16,743 nucleotides of DNA from Planctomycetaceae bacterium (GTDB lineage: Bacteria; Planctomycetota; Planctomycetia; Pirellulales; Pirellulaceae). This document shows positions 1 to 6,080 of the stretch, one piece after another. Numbering within the stretch: the stretch's first letter is position 1; each line of letters opens with the position of its first letter. The notes under the pieces were generated by a model that did not search any database, was not told the DNA's origin, and saw only the letters and a list, made by a program, of their open reading frames with translations. The translations under genes and the position numbers were made by a program. The DNA lies in the NCBI GenBank assembly GCA_018658605.1, contig JABHUV010000296.1, positions 1-16,743 on the forward strand. Reading direction: 5' to 3'.

Positions 1-101
1 GTTACCCTAGACAGCAACGAAAATTGATAATGTACTACGGATATCAACAAAAACCGTCTTTGCTTACACTCAACCATTCACATTGCCCCCCCTTTGATCC
101 A

Positions 102-2198
102 ATGAATATTATTCCGTCTATATCGCGTTGCCCGTACAGTTTACCGATCACAAAACCATTCAACGTTGTTTTTTCCGCTGCGTGCGTATTGTCATTCATT
201 GCAATCTTCATAATGGCGACTTCTAACGTTCAGTCGGCCGAAAAAGAATCTGATTCATTGTTGGCTCAGCAACGTCTCACACAATACGTCAAATATCTTT
301 CATCCGACGACCTCGAGGGAAGAGGTCCCGGCACAGACGGCATTAACAAGGCTGCTGAATATATTGCAACACATTTTCGCCAGTTGGGGTTAAAAACGGA
401 CTCCTACGACGGAACGCCTTTTCAACGATTTGAAATATCCACGGATATTCAGCTTGGTAACCCCGCTGATAATCGATTACAACTGACGGGACCAACGGGT
501 GAGAACGGTGACATCGAATCAACTGACCTGACACTCGGTTTTGACTTTAACCCATTGGCAATCGGTGCTAGCGGTCAGTTTCAAGGCGGCCTCGTTTTTC
601 TTGGCTACGGCATTCAGGCGCCGGATCTTGAATACGACGAATATGCTAACGTCGATGTTAAAGGAAAAGTTATCGTTCTGCTTCGGAAGGAACCGCAACA
701 AACAAATTCAGACAGCCCATTTGATGGCACTAAATCATCACGACATGCAACATTTCGTTCCAAATTTTCACAAGCGTTTCAGCATGGCGCTGCCGCCGTT
801 ATCATGGTGAACGACGCCACGGAAGCTGCAAAATATTTGTCAGGGCTAAAACACGCATTGTCCCAATACGCAGGGCAGCTAGCCGCGGAACAACAAAATT
901 TCTCAAAGCTCGAAGAGCCTTCCCAGAATGACCTCACCAAACACAATCAAACATTAGCCGAGATATCCAATAACATTACGAATACGACTAGCGAATTAGG
1001 CGGCGACGGTGATGCTATTCTGAACTTCGATGGCGCAGGGATGAACTCGACTCGCAAAAGCATGCCGGTATTTTTTGCCCGTCGCACAACTATTGAGCCG
1101 ATGATTCAACAAGCATTTGGAAAATCGCTGAGTGAAATTGAGACGGAAATCGACAAAACACTCGAACCCATTGTTGGTGTAATCCCCGACTGGACAGCTA
1201 AGGGGCAGGCTTCACTAATACAGACGAAGACCGAAGTCAAAAACGTTATAGGGATACTCGAGGGTGTTGGGGAGCTTCAAGATGAAACAATCGTAGTCGG
1301 TGCGCATTATGACCATCTCGGATATGGTGGACGAGGTTCGTTAGCTCCATGGACCAAAGACATTCATAATGGCGCCGATGATAACAGCAGCGGAACTTCT
1401 GCGCTATTGGAAATAGCCCAGCAACTTGTTTCGCGGCAAACAACCTCACGCAGACGTATTGTGTTTATCGCCTTTTCGGCAGAGGAACGTGGCCTCATTG
1501 GAAGTGCCCGATATGTTAAGGAGCCGCTGATAGCATTGGAGAAGACAATAGCGATGGTGAATCTCGACATGGTTGGCCGACTGACAGATAACAAACTTAT
1601 TGTTACCGGAACCGGTACATCCGACGTTTGGAATCCATTGCTAGACAAACTCAATGATACTGCTAAATTTGAAATGACACGCAAGCCAGAAGGTGTCGGC
1701 CCCAGCGATCATCAATCGTTCTACCTAAAAGACATACCCGTTTTACACTTGTTTACCGGATTACATGAGTTCTATCATCGCCCGAGTGATGATTTTAAAA
1801 CCATAAACTTCAAAGGTATGGAACGCATTACCGCTCTGACGACCGAAATCATAGCATCCATTGCACAGGACGACGAACGACCGAATTTCAAGAAGGCTGA
1901 GAAGAAGCGTAATGTTGAAAACACCGGCGGCGACCGCCCCTATTTCGGCAGCATTCCTGACTACTCAGAAAATTCCGACGGATTGCCACTGACGGGAGTG
2001 GCGACCAATGGCCCTGCGGAAAAAGCAGGTATCAAGCGAAAGGATGTCGTCATCGGATTGGGAAAATACAAGATCGGAGGCATTGAAGATTTTGACAGTG
2101 CCCTGCGTAAATTCAAAGCGGGTGACAAGGTGGCGGTGAAAGTTTTACGAGGCGGGAAAGAACTAACACTTACCATAACGCTCGGCTCACCACGCTAA
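102..2198 (+). CDS. Secreted M28 family zinc peptidase with PA insertion and C-terminal PDZ domain
   Basis: Predicted exported metallopeptidase of family M28 (aminopeptidase-like), probably acting in the periplasm. All five expected di-zinc ligand positions are visible, numbered from the ATG at 102: H402 (GAHYDH), D426 (GADDN), E461/E462 (SAEERG, general base plus ligand), D489 (NLDMVGR) and H559 (YHRPSDD). A PA-like domain lies before the catalytic core and carries a Gln/Glu/Asn-rich, probably helical insertion at about residues 243-305. Residues 613-696 form a PDZ domain (GVATNGPAEKAGI...). The reading frame is open to the window edge, with a TTG at 24 and an ATG at 30. I prefer the ATG at 102 because it places a signal peptide near the N-terminus (hydrophobic FNVVFSAACVLSFIAIFIMA, then NVQSA as a likely cleavage site). 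No start has a clear Shine-Dalgarno. The family call is firm; substrate and exact start are not. Confidence 0.93.
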   Translation: MNIIPSISRCPYSLPITKPFNVVFSAACVLSFIAIFIMATSNVQSAEKESDSLLAQQRLTQYVKYLSSDDLEGRGPGTDGINKAAEYIATHFRQLGLKTDSYDGTPFQRFEISTDIQLGNPADNRLQLTGPTGENGDIESTDLTLGFDFNPLAIGASGQFQGGLVFLGYGIQAPDLEYDEYANVDVKGKVIVLLRKEPQQTNSDSPFDGTKSSRHATFRSKFSQAFQHGAAAVIMVNDATEAAKYLSGLKHALSQYAGQLAAEQQNFSKLEEPSQNDLTKHNQTLAEISNNITNTTSELGGDGDAILNFDGAGMNSTRKSMPVFFARRTTIEPMIQQAFGKSLSEIETEIDKTLEPIVGVIPDWTAKGQASLIQTKTEVKNVIGILEGVGELQDETIVVGAHYDHLGYGGRGSLAPWTKDIHNGADDNSSGTSALLEIAQQLVSRQTTSRRRIVFIAFSAEERGLIGSARYVKEPLIALEKTIAMVNLDMVGRLTDNKLIVTGTGTSDVWNPLLDKLNDTAKFEMTRKPEGVGPSDHQSFYLKDIPVLHLFTGLHEFYHRPSDDFKTINFKGMERITALTTEIIASIAQDDERPNFKKAEKKRNVENTGGDRPYFGSIPDYSENSDGLPLTGVATNGPAEKAGIKRKDVVIGLGKYKIGGIEDFDSALRKFKAGDKVAVKVLRGGKELTLTITLGSPR

Positions 2199-2309
2199 CA
2201 CGCCTTGAAGTCCAAAGTCCTAAGGAGGTTTCCCGACCAACGCTAAAATGCGAGGTGAGCGTTAATTATGTATTACCTCCGACTTTCTTCCCAGATTGGG
2301 CTTTACCCA

Positions 2310-2328
2310 TTTGCCGTTTCTCGGCAAA
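2310..2328. repeat. Short inverted repeat (hairpin)
   Basis: TTTGCCG and CGGCAAA form a perfect 7-bp stem around the 5-base loop TTTCT, about 110 bases after the peptidase stop. No T-run follows on either strand, so it is not a canonical intrinsic terminator. It may still stabilise a transcript end or be chance. Confidence 0.4.
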
Positions 2329-2478
2329 ATACTCCAAGTTGGCATTTAAAAAAACTTATCACATTGGTCGGTTTGTTAAAAACACCAGCAATTAATTTCT
2401 AATTTCCTAGCAAAACAGTTCAATCTGAAGATCTTTAGGGCGATTAGCATTAAACCTCATAGTGAATTTCCTAAGGAC

Positions 2479-2490
2479 GGGAAATTTCCC
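2479..2490. promoter_or_regulatory. 12-bp perfect palindrome upstream of ompH, possible operator
   Basis: GGGAAATTTCCC is a perfect palindrome 35 bases before the ompH start codon. Its position in the leader of an envelope cluster fits a dimeric regulator site or a small mRNA hairpin. No specific regulator can be named from the sequence, and chance is possible. Confidence 0.25.
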
Positions 2491-2511
2491 AAACCACAAA
2501 CAATATACAGC

Positions 2512-2517
2512 AAGGAG
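2512..2517 (+). promoter_or_regulatory. Shine-Dalgarno of ompH
   Basis: AAGGAG sits 8 bases before the GTG at 2526. It decides the start: the upstream in-frame GTG at 2517 overlaps this ribosome binding site and so is unlikely to be used. Confidence 0.65.
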
Positions 2518-2525
2518 TGCTGATT

Positions 2526-3161
2526 GTGAAAAATCAACTATTATTCACTTGTATAACCACCATTTGCTTTTTCATTTGCAGTAGCAATATGAGCAATACC
2601 ATTCAAGCGCAACAACCCCGCGCCGGAACAACTGTGGCCGTTGTCGACATTGCCGTTGTTATGGAGAACAACACCAAATTCAAATCGATGCTTGATTCCA
2701 TTCAAGTTGAAATCAATCAGTTCGACCAGACTCTCGAATCTGCTCGGAAACAAGTCACTTCGATGGTCGAAGAGTTGAAGGGCTACAACCCTGGTACAGC
2801 TGCATATTCACAACTCGAAGAACGCATTGCAAAAATACAATCTGACGTGCAGGTACAAATGCAGATCAAACGCAAAAACGTCTTGCAGAAAGAAGCCAAG
2901 GTGTTTCACGAATGCTACCTCGAAGTACAGAAGACGATTGGTACCTTTTGTGACCGTAATGGTATCAGTTTGGTTCTGAACTATGATAGTAAGGCAATCA
3001 ATCCGCAAAGTCGCGAATCGGTGCTCAAAGGCGTCAATCGCGACATTGTATACCAACGCAGCCTCAATATCACAAAGTATATCGTGGACGCCGTCAATAA
3101 GGGCAACTCAACTGCGGCACCCACCAATGTCAGCAACCCTGCCACGACTGTTCCTCGTTAA
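2526..3161 (+). CDS. OmpH/Skp family periplasmic chaperone
   Basis: Predicted periplasmic chaperone of the OmpH (Skp) family, which holds unfolded outer-membrane proteins on their way to the BAM complex. The 211-residue product starts with a signal peptide (MKNQLLFTCITTICFFICSS, likely cleaved after NTIQA at about residue 28). A short beta strand follows (TTVAVVDIAVVME, typical of the family), then a long charged helical region at about residues 45-135 that should form the coiled-coil tentacles. A second conserved block (FCDRNGISLVLNYDS) precedes a low-complexity tail ending in NPATTVPR. The start is the GTG at 2526, set by an AAGGAG 8 bases upstream. Skp-like genes often lie beside bamA and lpx genes; here lpxC follows after 106 bases, but no bamA is in the window. 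The family call rests on architecture and context more than on strict motifs. Confidence 0.88.
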   Translation: MKNQLLFTCITTICFFICSSNMSNTIQAQQPRAGTTVAVVDIAVVMENNTKFKSMLDSIQVEINQFDQTLESARKQVTSMVEELKGYNPGTAAYSQLEERIAKIQSDVQVQMQIKRKNVLQKEAKVFHECYLEVQKTIGTFCDRNGISLVLNYDSKAINPQSRESVLKGVNRDIVYQRSLNITKYIVDAVNKGNSTAAPTNVSNPATTVPR

Positions 3162-3267
3162 ACTGCCAGATACTCACGATGTCAAACACCTACCCTTCTG
3201 GGTCCAGCAACGAGTGCCAGCAGGTGTAGTCGTATAGAAGCCGTGAAAACAGATTATTAACTGACGC

Positions 3268-4158
3268 ATGAATCCTTACCTGTCCTATAACAGACCGCAA
3301 CAAACTATCGCCTCCACGGTCACCGTGACAGGCTTTGGTTTTTGGAGCGGTACAAATGTGACGTTGGAATTTCGTCCCGCCCCAACGGAAACAGGATTAG
3401 TATTTTTGCGAACAATCGCTGGACAACAAGTTTTCATACCCGTTGACGTACAACATCGACTAGAAGTACCCCGACGTACCAACCTCCATGCGAACGGGAC
3501 TCACGTCGACATGGTCGAACATGTTGTCGCTGCACTAGCCGGTCTACAGATTGATAACTGTTTTATTTGGGCGTCTGCGAGTGAAATGCCCGGCGTTGAC
3601 GGTTCCAGCATGCCGTTTGTAGATGCCCTGTTAGACGCTGGTGTCGTTGCTCAGGAAAACATGCGATCAGCATTGACCATTAACACAACAATTCGTGTTG
3701 GTGATAACGATGCCTGGATTGAAGTTCGACCACCTACAACCGCTGATACGATGTCGCTGTCCTACCAACTCGATTATGCTAATAACAGTCCAATCCCCCG
3801 CCAAACTTTTTCTATCGACATCAGTCCCGCGTCTTTTCAAACCGAATTAGCCGCGGCTAGGACCTTTGTCCTACAGTCGGAAGCAAATCAGATGCAAGCG
3901 AGAGGACTGGGGTTACGCGTGACCACTGCTGACCTAATCGTGTTTGATGACAATGGGCCTGTCAGTAATTCTCTTCGTTTTGATAACGAATGCGCGCGAC
4001 ACAAAACTCTTGATATGATCGGTGACTTGGCACTCGCTGGAACAGACCTGCATGGCGAGTTTGAGGCCTATCGCACTGGACATCGACTCAATGCCGAGTT
4101 GGTCCGACAGATTCTCATCCAACACAAATTCAGTAATACAATGGCTGAATGCGCCTAA
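3268..4158 (+). CDS. lpxC: LpxC, UDP-3-O-acyl-N-acetylglucosamine deacetylase
   Basis: Cytoplasmic zinc amidase that removes the N-acetyl group from UDP-3-O-acyl-GlcNAc, the committed step of lipid A synthesis. At 296 residues it matches the stand-alone enzyme (E. coli 305), not the LpxC-FabZ fusion of some phyla. Active-site motifs are intact: E84/H85 in MVEHVVAALAGLQIDN (general base and zinc ligand), H245 and D249 in RHKTLDMIGDLALAG (zinc ligands), and H272 in TGHRLN (catalytic His). The substrate-contacting stretches MPGVDGSSMPFVDALLDAG and ARTFVLQSE are also present. An in-frame TGA at 3262 forces the start to the ATG at 3268 or later; no Shine-Dalgarno is visible. lpxA begins 18 bases after the stop, consistent with cotranscription. 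Confidence 0.97.
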   Translation: MNPYLSYNRPQQTIASTVTVTGFGFWSGTNVTLEFRPAPTETGLVFLRTIAGQQVFIPVDVQHRLEVPRRTNLHANGTHVDMVEHVVAALAGLQIDNCFIWASASEMPGVDGSSMPFVDALLDAGVVAQENMRSALTINTTIRVGDNDAWIEVRPPTTADTMSLSYQLDYANNSPIPRQTFSIDISPASFQTELAAARTFVLQSEANQMQARGLGLRVTTADLIVFDDNGPVSNSLRFDNECARHKTLDMIGDLALAGTDLHGEFEAYRTGHRLNAELVRQILIQHKFSNTMAECA

Positions 4159-4176
4159 CCTAGAGAAACCGAAAGC

Positions 4177-4986
4177 ATGACACAAAATATATCGAAATTG
4201 GCTCATGTGGACCCTGCCGCGTCCATCGCGAATGACGTCACAATTGGTCCCTTTTGTGTTGTCGGTCCACATGTCAAAATAGGTGAAGGCACCGTACTGG
4301 ACAACGGGGTCACTCTAACCGGTCATGTCACTATTGGCCGCAACAATCATTTTTTTCCTTCCGTGGTTATTGGCGCTGAACCGCAAGACATCTCCTATCA
4401 GGGTAGTCCGACGCAGGTCGTCATTGGAGACAATAACACGTTTCGAGAATATGTGACGGTAAATCGCGCTACCGAGAAAGAAGACGGCATTACCGCCATC
4501 GGTAATAACTGTTATTTCATGGCCTGTAGTCACGTGGCTCACGATTGCCGTCTAGGCGATTATATTATCATGGCTAACAATGTTTTGCTTGGTGGTCATG
4601 TACACATAAGCGACCATGTGAATATTTCCGGTGCCGTGGCGATTCATCATTTTGTAACCATCGGCGCGTATAGCTTTATTGGCGGCATGAGTCGCGTGTT
4701 AAAGGATGTTCCTCCATATACGATCGTCGATGGAAATTCGGCAAAAGCACGAGCGGTTAATGTCATCGCATTGAAACGCAATAACTTTCACGCAGAGGAA
4801 ATCAAGGCACTCAACGCCGCCTTTAAACTTATCTTCCGTAAGAGAGTGGATAAGCAGATTGTTCTTGATACGCTCAATGGGCAAAACCAATTGGTGCCTA
4901 GCGTAAACCACATCCTTAATTTCATTGATAAAATGAACGACGGGCGCAACGGTCGGTCACGACCCGGCCGAAGGGATGCAGCATGA
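4177..4986 (+). CDS. lpxA: LpxA, acyl-ACP--UDP-N-acetylglucosamine O-acyltransferase
   Basis: Cytoplasmic trimeric acyltransferase that moves a 3-hydroxyacyl chain from ACP to the 3-position of UDP-GlcNAc, the first step of lipid A synthesis. The 269-residue length fits the family (E. coli 262). The N-terminal two thirds is left-handed beta-helix hexapeptide repeats (for example VTIGPFCVVG, VVIGDNNTF). The catalytic His is H122 in SHVAHDC, matching E. coli H125. H141 (GGHV) and H157 (AIHHF) match the conserved H144 and H160. G170 in IGGMS aligns with E. coli G173, the hydrocarbon-ruler residue, suggesting a long acyl chain is accepted. The C-terminal helical domain contains LKRNNF and AFKLIFRK, close to E. 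coli LKRRGF and AYKLIYRS. The stop overlaps the next gene's start as ATGA. Confidence 0.97.
   Translation: MTQNISKLAHVDPAASIANDVTIGPFCVVGPHVKIGEGTVLDNGVTLTGHVTIGRNNHFFPSVVIGAEPQDISYQGSPTQVVIGDNNTFREYVTVNRATEKEDGITAIGNNCYFMACSHVAHDCRLGDYIIMANNVLLGGHVHISDHVNISGAVAIHHFVTIGAYSFIGGMSRVLKDVPPYTIVDGNSAKARAVNVIALKRNNFHAEEIKALNAAFKLIFRKRVDKQIVLDTLNGQNQLVPSVNHILNFIDKMNDGRNGRSRPGRRDAA
4971..4986 (+). promoter_or_regulatory. Internal ribosome binding site and ATGA overlap coupling lpxA to the oxidoreductase
   Basis: AAGGGA at 4971-4976 lies inside the end of lpxA, six bases before the ATG at 4983. That ATG overlaps the lpxA stop TGA (4984-4986). The arrangement is typical of translational coupling and fixes the downstream start. 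Confidence 0.65.
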
Positions 4987-6044
4987 GCAAACCTCGCATC
5001 GCTGTTGTGGGAATAGGACGCTTGGGTTCATTCCATACTAAACTCCTCAAAAACGGTGATTTGTTCGACTTGGTTGCCATAGTTGAACCCGTTGAAGCGG
5101 CCCGCCACGTCGCAACAAGCAACTTTGCCGTCCGCGGTGTTGAAGATATTTCCGAAGTCCTCGATGACATTGACTGCGCCATAGTCGCCACCCCCACACT
5201 CTACCACTTTGACGTCGCACAAACACTGCTAATGGCTGGCAAGCATCTCCTTATCGAAAAACCTATTACCTTGGAGGTCGCACAAGCAAACCAACTGATC
5301 AACTTAGCTGACTCTAGTAGTTTGGTATTGCAAGTAGGCCACGTTGAACGTTTTAACCCCGCCTTTGTCGCTGTCGCCAAACACGTTGCTACGCCATTGT
5401 TTATCGACGCGGTACGCACTAGTAATTATTCATTTCGCTCGACAGATATCGGTGTCACACTCGATCTGATGATTCACGATATTGACCTTGTCCTATCGCT
5501 AGTCGACAGTCCAATCGCTTCAATTGACGCCGTTGGTTCGGCTGTTATAGGTCCACATGAAGATATCGCAAACGCGAGGCTTTCGTTTGAAAATGGTGCT
5601 TTTGTAAATCTCACCGCATCACGTGTTAATAGTGAACCACAGCGCACGATGCGAATAGAAGGACCGCAAGGCTCCACAAAAATTGATTTTGTTGCGTCTA
5701 CGGCCTATACAATCGACATAAATCAGCATACCAAGTCACTGCAACTCGATTTAGCCAACACCAGCCAACTCGAACTGGACGACCTGAAAGCCCGCTTCTT
5801 TGTTGACTACCTTCCAAAAACGGAAGTTGCAATACCAGAGGTAAATGCACTTGCAATGGAGCAGAAGGATTTCGCCACCGCGATAGTTGAAGGCGGGCCG
5901 GTTCAAGTGTCGGGCCAAGATGGTCGCGACGCATTGGCTGTTGCCATCGAAATTGCTACTCAAATAAGCAAAAACAACTCTACTTCCCCACACGCCATCA
6001 AAGGGCCGCACTTCGCAACGGACACGACAAAAAGTCAAGTATAG
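4983..6044 (+). CDS. Gfo/Idh/MocA family NAD(P)-dependent oxidoreductase coupled to lpxA (GnnA-like candidate)
   Basis: Predicted cytoplasmic NAD(P)-dependent sugar dehydrogenase. The 353-residue protein has an N-terminal Rossmann fold with the nucleotide loop G10-I-G-R-L-G15, the family's EKP motif (E92-K93-P94, with K93 catalytic), and a second active-site signature LDLMIHDID (D161, H165, D168) in the C-terminal alpha/beta domain. The segment QVGHVERFNPAF after EKP is the usual substrate-proximal strand. The gene overlaps lpxA by four bases and has an internal AAGGGA ribosome binding site, so the two are very probably cotranslated. GnnA of Acidithiobacillus and Leptospira belongs to this family and oxidises the 3-OH of UDP-GlcNAc to make GlcNAc3N lipid A. 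That role is plausible from context but unproven, and the aminotransferase GnnB is absent from the window. The family includes many other sugar dehydrogenases. Confidence 0.92.
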   Translation: MSKPRIAVVGIGRLGSFHTKLLKNGDLFDLVAIVEPVEAARHVATSNFAVRGVEDISEVLDDIDCAIVATPTLYHFDVAQTLLMAGKHLLIEKPITLEVAQANQLINLADSSSLVLQVGHVERFNPAFVAVAKHVATPLFIDAVRTSNYSFRSTDIGVTLDLMIHDIDLVLSLVDSPIASIDAVGSAVIGPHEDIANARLSFENGAFVNLTASRVNSEPQRTMRIEGPQGSTKIDFVASTAYTIDINQHTKSLQLDLANTSQLELDDLKARFFVDYLPKTEVAIPEVNALAMEQKDFATAIVEGGPVQVSGQDGRDALAVAIEIATQISKNNSTSPHAIKGPHFATDTTKSQV

Positions 6045-6080
6045 TCGTACCGTATCACTGAACTTGCTACGAGATGACGT

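Larger units (their letters stand above)
2199..2525. other. Non-coding region upstream of the ompH-lpx cluster
   Basis: No plausible gene lies in this AT-rich stretch between the peptidase stop and ompH. It holds a 7-bp hairpin (2310-2328), a 12-bp palindrome (2479-2490) and a Shine-Dalgarno directly before ompH. The 9-mer TCCTAAGGA occurs near both ends (2218-2226 and 2469-2477), each followed within about 15 bases by TTTCCC. A shorter inverted pair, AACGCT/AGCGTT, sits around 2240-2266. The promoter of the envelope cluster is expected here, but I could not pick a convincing -35/-10 pair. Confidence 0.6.

Noticed and set aside
2310..2328. Hairpin as an intrinsic terminator for the peptidase gene
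   Set aside because: The stem is perfect, but no T-run follows on either strand.
6045..6080. Bidirectional terminator between the convergent oxidoreductase and permease genes
   Set aside because: No stable hairpin or T-run is visible in the 36-base gap.
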